Positions 1-7,058 of a DNA stretch of 36,647 nucleotides are shown one piece after another. The notes under the pieces were generated by a model. The model was not told where the DNA came from, ran no database searches, and saw only the letters and a list, made by a program, of their open reading frames with translations. Source of the DNA: Candidatus Faecaligallichristensenella faecipullorum (GTDB lineage: Bacteria > Bacillota > Clostridia > Christensenellales > Aristaeellaceae); contig DVJW01000037.1 in NCBI GenBank assembly GCA_018716505.1, positions 1 to 36,647 of the forward strand, given 5' to 3'. A program made the position numbers and the translations under genes. Numbering within the stretch: position 1 is the first letter of the stretch; every line of letters begins with the position of its first letter.

Positions 1-79
1 AACCGAGCTATGCGGGTCTGGGCGGCAGCCCAGCGGGCTCCGGGCAGCGCCCGGCCGTTTGAAGGGGGTTAGGGGGTGC

Positions 80-127
80 ATGAGGGGGCCTAAGGGGGAG
101 GATCGGAACTCCCCCTGGCCCCCTCAT
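80..127. repeat. Long G/C hairpin upstream of ppa leader
   Basis: The outer arms ATGAGGGGGCC (80-90) and GGCCCCCTCAT (117-127) are perfect complements. An inner pair GGGGGAG (94-100) / CTCCCCC (109-115) closes a small loop. There is no T-run, so it is not a clear intrinsic terminator. The 5' arm and the preceding GGGGGTGCATG resemble hairpins near 3270-3299 and 18866-18903, so it looks like a member of a dispersed palindromic repeat family. Bases 1-79 hold nothing I can support. Confidence 0.7.
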
Positions 128-134
128 AAAACGG

Positions 135-224
135 TTTCCCTTCCCAAGGGGAAAATTTGCTTCCCTTTGCAAAAGGGAAAAATTGAAAAGGGAAAATTTC
201 GCTTCCCTTTGGAAAAGGGAAAGC
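135..224 (+). repeat. Tandem small hairpins in the ppa leader
   Basis: Three short hairpins follow each other: TTTCCCTT/AAGGGGAAA (135-154, one bulge), TTCCCTTT/AAAGGGAA (161-168/172-179) and TTCCCTTT/AAAGGGAA (203-210/214-221). The segment 146-180 is repeated with few changes at about 187-222, so the array looks like a tandem duplication of one hairpin unit. It lies just upstream of the pyrophosphatase ribosome site and is probably transcribed. Its role is unknown. Confidence 0.65.
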
Positions 225-265
225 AACGCGCACGCGCTTTCAAAAAAGAAAAGGAGGCATTTCCC

Positions 266-796
266 ATGAACATCTGGCACGACCTGTCTCCCGAACAGGT
301 AAAGCCCGAAAATTTTACCGCGGTCATCGAGATTTCCAAGGGCAGCAAGGTCAAATACGAGCTGGACAAGGAGACCGGCCTTTTGCGCATGGACCGGGTG
401 CTGTACACCGCCACCCACTATCCCCAAAACTACGGCTTTATCCCGCGCACCTACGGCGAGGACAACGATCCCCTGGACGTGCTGGTGCTGTGCTCCGAGC
501 CCATCCTGCCCCTGACCATGGTGCAGTGCTATCCCATCGGCGTCATCCAGATGGTGGACAATGGCAGCGGGGATGAGAAGATCATCGCCATTCCCTTCTC
601 CGACCCCACCTACAGCGGCTATCAGTCCATCGACGATCTGCCCCGCCATGTGTTCAATGAAATGGAGCATTTTTTCACGGTGTATAAGCAGCTGGAGCAC
701 AAGCAGACCTCGGTCAACCCGGTCATGGGCCGGGCGCGGGCGGTGGAGATCATCGCCTCGGCCATGGAGCGCTATCGGGAAAAATTCGGAAAGTGA
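266..796 (+). CDS. ppa: Inorganic pyrophosphatase (family I)
   Basis: A 176-aa cytoplasmic enzyme hydrolysing pyrophosphate to two phosphates, which pulls biosynthetic reactions forward. The family I signature EDNDPLDVLV sits at about residues 65-74, with its metal-binding aspartates intact. HYPQNYGFIPRT just before it is also typical. Length matches bacterial family I enzymes. The ATG at 266 is chosen because AAGGAGG (251-257) lies 8 bases upstream and the family N-terminus begins here; an open frame extends further upstream but through the hairpin leader. It is followed after 12 bases by a GyrI-like gene on the same strand, so the two may be co-transcribed. Confidence 0.95.
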   Translation: MNIWHDLSPEQVKPENFTAVIEISKGSKVKYELDKETGLLRMDRVLYTATHYPQNYGFIPRTYGEDNDPLDVLVLCSEPILPLTMVQCYPIGVIQMVDNGSGDEKIIAIPFSDPTYSGYQSIDDLPRHVFNEMEHFFTVYKQLEHKQTSVNPVMGRARAVEIIASAMERYREKFGK

Positions 797-808
797 GGGG
801 CGCCCGCC

Positions 809-1243
809 ATGCAAAGCGTGAGAATTATCGATTTGCCCAGGATGAAGATGGTCTCCTCGGGGGTGGGCATGTTTGGCGACGGCAAGCTGGAGCGCTTCGC
901 GGAATGGTTTTCCGCCCTGCCCCAGGGGCTCTATCCCGAGGATTTCCTGTGCGGAAACGAGCAGGGCATGTTCTGGCTCTTTCCATACCGTTCGGGCATG
1001 GACATCGGGCCGTTTGAACTCGTGGACTTCCAGGGCGGGCTGTACGCGGTGGCCACCGACATCGACCAGCGCACCGACACTAAGGCCATGCGCGCCCAGG
1101 TGGACGCCTTTTTGGAGGAAAACGGCCTGACGCGGGATCAAACCCGGTGGGAGATGGGCCATATCCTGACCTCGGACCGGGCCGCGAAAATCCTGGGTTA
1201 TTATCAAATGGATTACTTTATCCCGGTGAAGCCGGTGGGATAG
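809..1243 (+). CDS. GyrI-like / effector-binding domain protein
   Basis: A 144-aa protein made only of what looks like a GyrI-like (AraC effector-binding, SOUL-type) small-molecule-binding domain. No DNA-binding domain is attached. The VSSGVGMFGDGKLERFAEWF start, the central DFQGGLYAVATDID strand and the C-terminal MDYFIPVK strand fit the fold. Stand-alone members are thought to bind small ligands, and some are hydrolases; the exact role here is unknown. The start is taken at 809, 12 bases after ppa, with a GAGGGG-like site. It converges with the AraC-type gene, with 7 bases between their stop codons. Confidence 0.7.
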   Translation: MQSVRIIDLPRMKMVSSGVGMFGDGKLERFAEWFSALPQGLYPEDFLCGNEQGMFWLFPYRSGMDIGPFELVDFQGGLYAVATDIDQRTDTKAMRAQVDAFLEENGLTRDQTRWEMGHILTSDRAAKILGYYQMDYFIPVKPVG

Positions 1244-1250
1244 GGCGGGC

Positions 1251-2069
1251 TCAGCCTTCCTTGGGGTTTGGTTCCTCCGCCCGCGAGCGCCGCCTCATAT
1301 ACGCCCCCGGGCTCATGCCCGAGGCCCGCTTAAAGGCCCGGGAAAAGCTGTTGGCGTCCGCATAGCCCAGATGGGCGGCCAGCTGGGTCAAATTCAGACG
1401 CCCCGAGCGCATCAGCTTTAGGGCCCGCCTCAGCCGGAGCTGGTCCACATATTCCCGGAAGGTCATGCCGGCCTCCTGATGAAAGCGCCGGCTCAGATGC
1501 TCGGGCGCATAGCCCAGATGGGCGGCCGCGCCGGTGAGGCTCATATCCCCGCCCGCGGAAAGATAGCGCGCCACCTGTTCAAACAGCCGCCCCGGGGCCG
1601 GTATGCCCACCCCCTCCGGGGCCATGCGCAAAATCTGCCCGCAGAGCTCGCGCACCCCGCCGCTCAAAATCAGCCGTCCGGCCTCGTCCTGGGCCTGGGC
1701 GGCCGCGCCCAGGTTTTCAAACCGGCAGCGCAGGCGTTCCGGCTCCATGGGCGGCTTGTCCAGCATCAGCGAGGGCAGAGAGACCCCGGAAAACTCCGGG
1801 GTAAATTGAAGCACCGCTATGGCGCAGGGGCCCAGCGCCCGGGTGGAATGCACGGCCCCGGGACGGATGACCGTGAGCGCCCCCGGCGAAAGGCAGGCGC
1901 TGGCCGTGCCCACCCGCTGAACGCAGCGCCCCTGTTGGACGAGCAGCAGCTCATAGGCGTCGTGCCAATGGCTGCCCGCCATCTCGCCCGCCTGGCCGGC
2001 CACGTTTTCAAAGGCCGTGCAGGCCCGGGCGCCGTTTTCCAGTTCCAGATATTCCCGATAGGCATACAT
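1251..2069 (-). CDS. AraC family transcriptional regulator
   Basis: A 272-aa regulator. The N-terminal half looks like a cupin ligand-binding domain (GSHWHDAYELLLVQQG, then a GALTVIRPGAVHS strand). The C-terminal ~100 residues hold two helix-turn-helix units: the first around LTGAAAHLGYAPEHLSRRF, the second around LTQLAAHLGYADANSFSRAF, followed by the usual F.R..G.SP..YR-type end. The ATG at 2069 is preferred because GGAG lies 8 bases upstream; longer in-frame starts run back over its own promoter. It is divergent from the URO-D-family gene at 2218 and probably activates it in response to an unknown ligand. Confidence 0.88.
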   Translation of the reverse strand: MYAYREYLELENGARACTAFENVAGQAGEMAGSHWHDAYELLLVQQGRCVQRVGTASACLSPGALTVIRPGAVHSTRALGPCAIAVLQFTPEFSGVSLPSLMLDKPPMEPERLRCRFENLGAAAQAQDEAGRLILSGGVRELCGQILRMAPEGVGIPAPGRLFEQVARYLSAGGDMSLTGAAAHLGYAPEHLSRRFHQEAGMTFREYVDQLRLRRALKLMRSGRLNLTQLAAHLGYADANSFSRAFKRASGMSPGAYMRRRSRAEEPNPKEG

Positions 2070-2101
2070 GCGCGCCGCTCCTTCCCGTTGGGCTTTTGTC
2101 C

Positions 2102-2130
2102 ATTTTAACATGAATATCAAAAAATGTATA
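2102..2130 (-). promoter_or_regulatory. Predicted sigma-A promoter of the AraC gene
   Basis: On the minus strand TATACA (-35, 2125-2130) and TAAAAT (-10, 2102-2107) are 17 bases apart, about 33 bases upstream of the AraC-type start codon. The match to consensus is moderate. Confidence 0.5.
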
Positions 2131-2174
2131 GAACCGGTCAAAAACTGCGCTAGGCCCGGGGCCGGGGCGTCCTG

Positions 2175-2180
2175 TATAAT
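2175..2180 (+). promoter_or_regulatory. -10 element of the URO-D gene promoter (poor -35)
   Basis: A perfect TATAAT lies 38 bases upstream of the URO-D start. At the -35 distance there is only GC-rich AGGCCC, so the promoter looks activator-dependent. The divergent AraC-type protein is the obvious candidate activator. Confidence 0.5.
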
Positions 2181-2217
2181 GACCCCAAACCTCAAAAGAG
2201 AGCGGGGAGGAATATCC

Positions 2218-3231
2218 ATGCGCAAACCGGACTTCGAACGCAACACCCTGCGGGTGCTTCAAAAGGGCAAACCCGAGCGGCCCGCGCTGTTTGAATTGTT
2301 TTTGAATCCGACCTACTACGCCCGTCTGGCCGGGCGCGAGTCCATTCCCGGGGATTCCTTCGACTATCTGAAGCTGGTGGTGGAGGCCATGGCCGCCGCG
2401 GGCTATGACTATGCCTCCACCCATGCCTCGAGTTTTGGCTTTGACGCCAAGCCCCGGGCCCATCTGAACACCGTTTCCCTGAACGACGGCGCGGTGATCA
2501 CCGATTGGGAGAGCTTTGAAAAATACACCTGGCACGACCCGGAAAGCTACGACGTCTCCAATATTGAGAAAATCGCGCCCTTTTTGCCCGAGGGCATGAA
2601 GCTGATGATCATGGGCCCCTGCGGGGTGCTGGAAAATCTGATCGCCCTGATCGGATATGAAAATCTGTGCGTGATGCTGTATGACGAGCCCGGGCTGGTG
2701 AAAGAAGTGGTGGATCATATCGGCAACGCCCTGGTGCGCTATTATGACATGGTGGCCGGCATGGACACCGTGGGCTTTCTGTGCTCCAACGACGACTGGG
2801 GCTTTAACACCCAGACCTTCCTGAGCCCCGAGGATATGCGCAAGTACATCTTCCCCTGGCATAAGCGCATCGTGGAGGTGGCCCATAAGCACGGCAAGCC
2901 CTGCATCCTGCATTCCTGCGGCTATTTCGACGAGGTCATCGAGGATATCATCGAAGATATGAAGTTCGACGGCCGCCATTCCTACGAGGACAACATCTGC
3001 CCGGTGGAACAGGCCTACGACCGCCTGGCCGGACGCATCGCGGTCATGGGCGGCATCGACATGGATTTCATCACCCGGGGCGAGCCGGATCAGATTTACG
3101 CCCGCTCCAAGGCCATGCTGGAGCGCAGCAAGGACAGGGGCTGCTATCTGTTGGGCAGCGGCAACAGCGTGCCCGAGTATGTGCCCTTTGAGAACTACAT
3201 GGCCATGGTGCGCGCGGCCACCGAAGAATAG
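2218..3231 (+). CDS. Uroporphyrinogen decarboxylase (URO-D) family protein
   Basis: A 337-aa TIM-barrel protein of the URO-D/MtaA-type superfamily, which includes heme-pathway HemE and corrinoid or thiol methyltransferases. No heme genes are nearby, and a divergent AraC regulator suggests substrate-induced catabolism. The HSCG motif at about residues 232-235 matches the HxCG metal-ligand motif of methyltransferase members. The C-terminal GSGNSVPEYVPFENY matches the usual family end, although it lacks the cysteine many methyltransferases have there. The start at 2218 follows GGGAGG at good spacing. The substrate is unknown and no corrinoid protein is encoded in the window. Confidence 0.85.
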   Translation: MRKPDFERNTLRVLQKGKPERPALFELFLNPTYYARLAGRESIPGDSFDYLKLVVEAMAAAGYDYASTHASSFGFDAKPRAHLNTVSLNDGAVITDWESFEKYTWHDPESYDVSNIEKIAPFLPEGMKLMIMGPCGVLENLIALIGYENLCVMLYDEPGLVKEVVDHIGNALVRYYDMVAGMDTVGFLCSNDDWGFNTQTFLSPEDMRKYIFPWHKRIVEVAHKHGKPCILHSCGYFDEVIEDIIEDMKFDGRHSYEDNICPVEQAYDRLAGRIAVMGGIDMDFITRGEPDQIYARSKAMLERSKDRGCYLLGSGNSVPEYVPFENYMAMVRAATEE

Positions 3232-3268
3232 GGGAGAACAGACCATTGACAAACCTGTTTTCTCCGTT

Positions 3269-3300
3269 TGGGGATGCATGAAGGGGCCGCAGCCCCTTCC
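3269..3300 (+). repeat. Dispersed palindromic repeat, copy 2
   Basis: TTGGGGATGCATGAAGGGGC is followed by a loop and GCCCCTTC; stem 3280-3287 with 3292-3299. The same TTGGGGATGCATGAAGGGGC string recurs on the minus strand at 18879-18903, and a diverged form is at 66-90. It lies just downstream of the URO-D stop. Confidence 0.7.
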
Positions 3301-3308
3301 TATCTTCG

Positions 3309-3339
3309 CCCCGGCCCGGGTAACCCCCGGCCGGGGTTT
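3309..3339 (+). terminator. Probable intrinsic terminator after the URO-D gene
   Basis: CCCCGGCC (3309-3316) pairs with GGCCGGGG (3329-3336), with further pairing inside, and is followed by TTTC. The stem is strong but the T-run is short. It lies between convergent genes. Confidence 0.5.
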
Positions 3340-3352
3340 CGCATGCCGGCCA

Positions 3353-3811
3353 TTACAGCCGCAGTCCCTTGATATCCTTGATCCTGGACAAAATGACATG
3401 GCTGTTGCATTCGATAACCCCGCTCAGCTGGTCCAGGGTGCCGTAGATCAGCTTTTCCATCTCCTCGTTGGACGAGGCCACCGCGTGCACATGCAGCCGG
3501 CTCTTGCCGGTAACCCGGTAAATTTGGGTGACCACCTCGTTTTCCTTCAGCCGGTCCGCCACTTCCATCAGGGCGTCGGGCCGGGTCTCGATCTCAAAAT
3601 AACAGGACACCGCCCCGCTGATCTTTTGGGGGTTGATGATGGTGGTGTATTCCTCGATGACCCCCCGCTGTTCCAATGCCTGCACCCGCATCTTCACCGC
3701 CACCCGGGAAATCCCGATCTGTTGCCCGATCTCCGAATAGGACATCCGGGCGTTTTGTATGAGCAGTTTCACAATGCGCTGGTCCAGCTCGTCCAATCCG
3801 TCCAAAAACAT
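3353..3811 (-). CDS. Lrp/AsnC family transcriptional regulator
   Basis: A 152-aa regulator. The N-terminal winged helix-turn-helix covers about residues 6-55 (LDELDQRIVKLLIQNARMSY, then IGQQIGISRVAVKMRVQALE). The C-terminal RAM/AsnC ligand-binding domain follows. Members bind amino acids or related ligands and often control transporters. The ATG at 3811 is preceded by GGGAGGAC; the open frame continues upstream, but that part is the antisense of the MATE gene. It is divergent from the MATE exporter and shares a palindrome-rich intergenic region with it, which suggests it controls both itself and the exporter. Confidence 0.92.
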   Translation of the reverse strand: MFLDGLDELDQRIVKLLIQNARMSYSEIGQQIGISRVAVKMRVQALEQRGVIEEYTTIINPQKISGAVSCYFEIETRPDALMEVADRLKENEVVTQIYRVTGKSRLHVHAVASSNEEMEKLIYGTLDQLSGVIECNSHVILSRIKDIKGLRL

Positions 3812-3859
3812 AGGCCGTCCTCCCGCCGTGGTAAAGGTTTCGATTTGTGATTCGCGGCC

Positions 3860-3888
3860 ATTATACTGCGCGCCCTTTGAAAAGTCAA
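3860..3888 (-). promoter_or_regulatory. Sigma-A promoter of the Lrp-type gene
   Basis: On the minus strand TTGACT (-35, 3883-3888) and TATAAT (-10, 3860-3865) are separated by exactly 17 bases. The spacer overlaps the left arm of the palindrome array. Confidence 0.8.
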
Positions 3889-3921
3889 GCAAAGGGCGCG
3901 CTTTGTATTGACAAAGCGCGC
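3868..3921. promoter_or_regulatory. Nested palindromic operator between Lrp-type and MATE genes
   Basis: Four alternating arms are visible. GCGCGCCCTTTG (3868-3879) is the perfect complement of CAAAGGGCGCGC (3890-3901). The overlapping GCGCGCTTTG (3896-3905) is the perfect complement of CAAAGCGCGC (3912-3921). The arms overlap the spacer and -35 boxes of both divergent promoters. This fits an array of sites for the Lrp-type regulator, which often binds several phased sites as an octamer. It could alternatively form competing stem-loops in single-stranded form. Confidence 0.7.
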
Positions 3922-3936
3922 GCGTATCCCTATAAT
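3908..3936 (+). promoter_or_regulatory. Consensus sigma-A promoter of the MATE gene
   Basis: A perfect TTGACA (3908-3913) and a perfect TATAAT (3931-3936) are 17 bases apart. The -35 box lies within the palindrome whose right arm is 3912-3921, so a bound regulator would be expected to block it. Confidence 0.85.
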
Positions 3937-3988
3937 ACATTACGGATGTTAATCTAAAAATTTCGAAAAGAAAGTTGGGATCCGGCGA

Positions 3989-5323
3989 ATGGAAAATGAG
4001 ATGACCCGGGGGCCGGTGATGAAGACCATGCTGCGCTTTTCCGTCCCCATGATTCTGGGGAACCTTTTGCAGCAGTGTTACAATATCGCCGATACCCTGA
4101 TCGTGGGCCGGTTTTTGGGCACCGACGCCCTGGCCGCGGTGGGCTCGGCCTTTTCGCTGATGACCTTTTTGACCTCGATCCTGCTGGGGCTGGCCATGGG
4201 CAGCGGCACGGTGTTCTCCATCCGCTTCGGCCAGGGCGACCGGCTGGGCCTGAAGGAGGGCATCCGGGCCTCCTTTGTGCTGTTGGGCCTGGTGGCCGTG
4301 GTGCTGAACGCGGCGGTGTTTGCGCTGCTGGACGGGATCATCGCCTTTTTGCGCACCCCCGAACCGCTGTTTGAACTCATGCGTTCGTATCTTTGGGTGA
4401 TTTTTACCGGCATCATGGGCATCTTCCTGTATAACTTCTTTGGGTCGCTGCTGCGCTCTTTGGGCAATTCGGTGGTGCCGCTGGTGTTTTTGGCCGTTTC
4501 CGCGGTGCTGAACATCGTGCTGGACCTGGTCTTTGTGGCGGTGCTGCACCGGGGGGTGGCCGGGGCCGCCGAGGCCACGGTGATCGCCCAATACGTTTCG
4601 GGCCTGGGCATCGCCGTGTATACCCTGAAAAAATTCCCCCACCTGTTCCGGGGGGAGGAGAAGGTCAAACTGCGCCTCAGCCGGATGCGGGAAATCTTCA
4701 GCTTCTCGGCCCTCACCTGCGTCCAGCAGTCCATCATGAACTTCGGCATCCTGGCCGTGCAGGGCTTGGTGAACAGCTTTGGCACCACGGTCATGGCGGC
4801 CTTTGCCGCGGCGGTGAAGATCGACGCCTTCGCCTATCTGCCGGTGCAGGATTTCGGCAACGCCTTTTCCATTTTCATCGCCCAGAATTACGGGGCGCGC
4901 CAAAATGAGCGCATCCGCCAGGGCATACGCGGGGCGGTCCTGGCCTCGGCGGGCTTCAGCCTGTTGGTTTCGGTTCTGGTCTTTGCGTTCGCCCGGCCGC
5001 TGATGGGGCTGTTCGTGGACGCCGGGGAGACGGCGGTGATCGCCGAAGGCGTGCGCTACCTGCGCATTGAGGGCGCCTTTTACCCTTTGATCGGCATGCT
5101 GTTTTTGCTCTATGGCCTGTATCGGGCCCTGGGCCGGCCGGGCATGTCGGTGGTGCTCACGGTGGCCTCCCTGGGCACCCGGGTGGCCCTGGCCTACGCC
5201 CTGTCCGCCATCCCGGCCCTGGGCGTGGTGGGCATCTGGTGGTCGGTGCCCATCGGCTGGCTGTTGGCCGACGCCCTGGGGGTGGGCTATTATCTGGCCA
5301 GGAGAAAACAGCTGACCCCTTGA
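3989..5323 (+). CDS. MATE family efflux transporter
   Basis: A 444-aa integral membrane protein of the multidrug and toxic compound extrusion family, which exports cationic drugs or metabolites using Na+ or H+ gradients. The N-terminus (MTRGPVMKTMLRFSVPMILG, then NLLQQCYNIADTLIVGRFLG) is the classic start of prokaryotic MATE proteins. About 12 hydrophobic segments in two similar halves follow, and the length is normal. The start at 3989 is the first ATG; the ATG at 4001 is a realistic alternative because neither has a strong GGAGG site. The divergent Lrp-type gene suggests that export responds to an amino acid-like ligand. Confidence 0.93.
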   Translation: MENEMTRGPVMKTMLRFSVPMILGNLLQQCYNIADTLIVGRFLGTDALAAVGSAFSLMTFLTSILLGLAMGSGTVFSIRFGQGDRLGLKEGIRASFVLLGLVAVVLNAAVFALLDGIIAFLRTPEPLFELMRSYLWVIFTGIMGIFLYNFFGSLLRSLGNSVVPLVFLAVSAVLNIVLDLVFVAVLHRGVAGAAEATVIAQYVSGLGIAVYTLKKFPHLFRGEEKVKLRLSRMREIFSFSALTCVQQSIMNFGILAVQGLVNSFGTTVMAAFAAAVKIDAFAYLPVQDFGNAFSIFIAQNYGARQNERIRQGIRGAVLASAGFSLLVSVLVFAFARPLMGLFVDAGETAVIAEGVRYLRIEGAFYPLIGMLFLLYGLYRALGRPGMSVVLTVASLGTRVALAYALSAIPALGVVGIWWSVPIGWLLADALGVGYYLARRKQLTP

Positions 5324-5349
5324 AGCGCGGGGCCGGATGGCCTATAACG

Positions 5350-5374
5350 AAAAAGAGACGGCGAAAGCCGTCTC
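5350..5374 (-). terminator. Intrinsic terminator reading leftward, next to the IS element
   Basis: GAGACGGC (5355-5362) pairs with GCCGTCTC (5367-5374) around a 4-base loop. On the minus strand the stem is followed by TTTTT, so it stops leftward transcription. It sits one base outside the IS end. It may originally have served the flavodoxin-like gene, now separated from it by the insertion. Confidence 0.7.
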
Positions 5375-5375
5375 A

Positions 5376-5414
5376 GGGTGTTGACAAAGTCAACACCCTT
5401 CGAAAAAATGAAAA
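5376..5414 (+). repeat. IS30 left inverted repeat (39 bp)
   Basis: Perfect inverted copy of 6526-6564. It contains GGGTGTTGAC (5376-5385) and GTCAACACCC (5389-5398), followed by TTCGAAAAAATGAAAA. Confidence 0.85.
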
Positions 5415-5429
5415 TGGTGAAAAGTCAAG

Positions 5430-6416
5430 TCAAGTGCAACACTCGATAGGGAAACGCCAACCAAGACACTTTCTGGGACGCCGGTTCATTTTGTAGACAA
5501 AAGCTTGAACCTCTGAATCGGAAAACCGCCTGAAATCAGAGTATTTCGGAAAGGCCTCCCGGAGTAAGCCATTGGTATTCTCATTGCTTCCCCTCTGCCA
5601 AGGGGAAGCGGCGTCGGCAAAGTAGAAGAGGGTATCGCCCAGTATCTCTTCTACCTTTGCGAACAGCGCAAACTCGCTGCCGCGGTCACAGGTCACAGTC
5701 CGGCGCAGTTCGGGCGGCAAAGGACTGAGCATTTGAATCATCGCTTCAGCTACAACCTCCGCCGTTGCACGTTCTACTTTTGCCGCGTAGAGCATACGGC
5801 TTTTTCGGTCTACCAGCGTTACAATGGCTCCTGTACCGTGTTTCCCTGCAACCGTATCCCCCTCCAAATGACCGGTCTCTGTCCTGTTGGCAGCCGCCTC
5901 AGGCCGCTCTTTGATGGAACGCGCATTCACGATTTGCCCTGTTTTGCGTTTCTTTCCGCCTTCGCGGCGCTTTTTTCCTTGGCGGCGAAGATGTTGGGCA
6001 AAACTCTTTTTACGGCTCACATATCCTGACCATTCTGAATGAAAGAGGCCTGCGGAGATGGCTCGGTAAATCGTTTTGGCGCTCACAGGGAGCGGCTCTC
6101 CATTCAGCCGTGCCCGCTCTACGATTTGCTCCGGAGACCAATGCTCTTCTTCAATCAGGCGTCGTATCCATTCCAACAGCACGGGATCTGACAAGATCCG
6201 TTTCCTGCGGCATTTTCTGCGCTTGCGTTCATAGATCTGTTGTGCTGCCTCAGGCTGATAGCGATGCCGGTTCCTCCGGCCTCGCCTCAGTTCTCGGCTG
6301 ATCGTAGAGGGCGAACGGTCCAACTCCCTGGCAATTGCTCGAATACTGAGGCCTGCTTTATGGAATGCATATAGACTTCCTCGCTCTGTTGGTGTAAGAT
6401 GTATATAGTGACTCAC
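5430..6416 (-). CDS. IS30 family transposase
   Basis: A 328-aa DDE transposase that catalyses movement of the flanking element. The N-terminal helix-turn-helix (LTPTERGSLYAFHKAGLSIR, then AIARELDRSPSTISREL) is the IS30 type. The rve integrase-like core has the catalytic Asp in EGDTVAGKHGTG, the second in TCDRGSEFA and the Glu in NENTNGLLRE, all present, so the enzyme may be active. The GTG at 6416 is used; AAAAGGAG lies 10 bases upstream. The stop lies only 15 bases inside the left inverted repeat. Confidence 0.95.
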   Translation of the reverse strand: MSHYIHLTPTERGSLYAFHKAGLSIRAIARELDRSPSTISRELRRGRRNRHRYQPEAAQQIYERKRRKCRRKRILSDPVLLEWIRRLIEEEHWSPEQIVERARLNGEPLPVSAKTIYRAISAGLFHSEWSGYVSRKKSFAQHLRRQGKKRREGGKKRKTGQIVNARSIKERPEAAANRTETGHLEGDTVAGKHGTGAIVTLVDRKSRMLYAAKVERATAEVVAEAMIQMLSPLPPELRRTVTCDRGSEFALFAKVEEILGDTLFYFADAASPWQRGSNENTNGLLREAFPKYSDFRRFSDSEVQAFVYKMNRRPRKCLGWRFPIECCT

Positions 6417-6525
6417 GGGACGCTCACTCCTTTTTTGTGTTCGGCAAAACCATTATAAGGGTTTGCGCTCCCGTGTGTCACGCTTTTCTTTTTTCACCTG
6501 TTGCACTTACAGTGTACATTCAGAT

Positions 6526-6564
6526 TTTTCATTTTTTCGAAGGGTGTTGACTTTGTCAACACCC
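6526..6564 (-). repeat. IS30 right inverted repeat (39 bp)
   Basis: Perfect inverted copy of 5376-5414. It ends 26 bases from the stop codon of the flavodoxin-like gene. Confidence 0.85.
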
Positions 6565-6590
6565 AGGGCGCGGAATCCATCAAAGCTTCA

Positions 6591-7019
6591 TTATTCGCCC
6601 ATGACCTGTTTAATACAATCGGCCGCAAACTTCCGGGCGTTTTCCAGATCGGTTTCATTGGGCGCATGGCCGCCCGAGAACAAGCCGCCCTTGCCGCTGC
6701 AAACAAAGGTCTGCTTGAGCACGTTAACCCCGCGAGCCGTGAGCTCGCTGCGCATTTCATCCAGCGCGGCCTGGCTCATTTTGGGGTTGCAGCCAAACAG
6801 GGCCACATTCTCCACACGCTTTTTGTCCATGGAGGAAATGAACTCTTTGGTTACCTTATCCATTTTGGTGCCCTCGCAGCCCAGGAACATCAGCACAATG
6901 CCTTCGGGCATATAGGCCGGCATCAGCGGCTCTTTAACAATTTTACACTCGCGGGCAATGGCCTCGGCCACCGCTTCAGCAGAACCTTTGGGGCTTACAT
7001 AATGGACTCTACCTTTCAT
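6591..7019 (-). CDS. Flavodoxin-like fold protein
   Basis: A 142-aa protein with the outline of a small flavodoxin. A first strand is followed by a Ser/Gly loop (VHYVSPKGSAEAVAEAIA) where the FMN phosphate would bind, then GIVLMFLGCEGTKMDKVTKEF and VENVALFGCNP. The phosphate loop (SPKGSAE) is shorter in Ser/Thr than classic flavodoxins, so FMN binding is likely but not certain. The ATG at 7019 has AGAAGG upstream at 9 bases; an in-frame GTG at 7040 is less likely. The gene probably lost its own terminator to the IS30 insertion just downstream. Confidence 0.75.
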   Translation of the reverse strand: MKGRVHYVSPKGSAEAVAEAIARECKIVKEPLMPAYMPEGIVLMFLGCEGTKMDKVTKEFISSMDKKRVENVALFGCNPKMSQAALDEMRSELTARGVNVLKQTFVCSGKGGLFSGGHAPNETDLENARKFAADCIKQVMGE

Positions 7020-7058
7020 ACTCCAATGCCTTCTTTCCACAAATCAGGTTATTAATTC

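Larger units (their letters stand above)
5376..6564 (-). mobile_element. IS30-family insertion sequence with palindromic ends
   Basis: A 1189-bp unit bounded by identical 39-base inverted repeats (5376-5414 and 6526-6564) and carrying one intact IS30-type transposase. Each repeat begins with its own palindrome, GGGTGTTGAC-aaa-GTCAACACCC. Inside the repeats both ends share TGTTGCACTT at equal distance, which may be the true IS terminus. In that case the 39-base arms would be two halves of a palindromic target split by insertion. Only a single A flanks each end, so no convincing target duplication is seen. The coding part has a different composition from neighbouring genes. Confidence 0.85.

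Noticed and set aside
3-62. Possible C-terminal end of a gene entering from the left (frame ending TGA at 60-62)
   Set aside because: Only 19 codons, low-complexity Gly/Ser/Pro content, and another frame is equally open, so it cannot be supported.
3353-4903. Very long minus-strand frame covering the Lrp-type gene and antisense to the MATE gene
   Set aside because: The upstream part is a GC-rich shadow of the MATE gene; only the 152-residue Lrp-type part has a ribosome site and a known fold.
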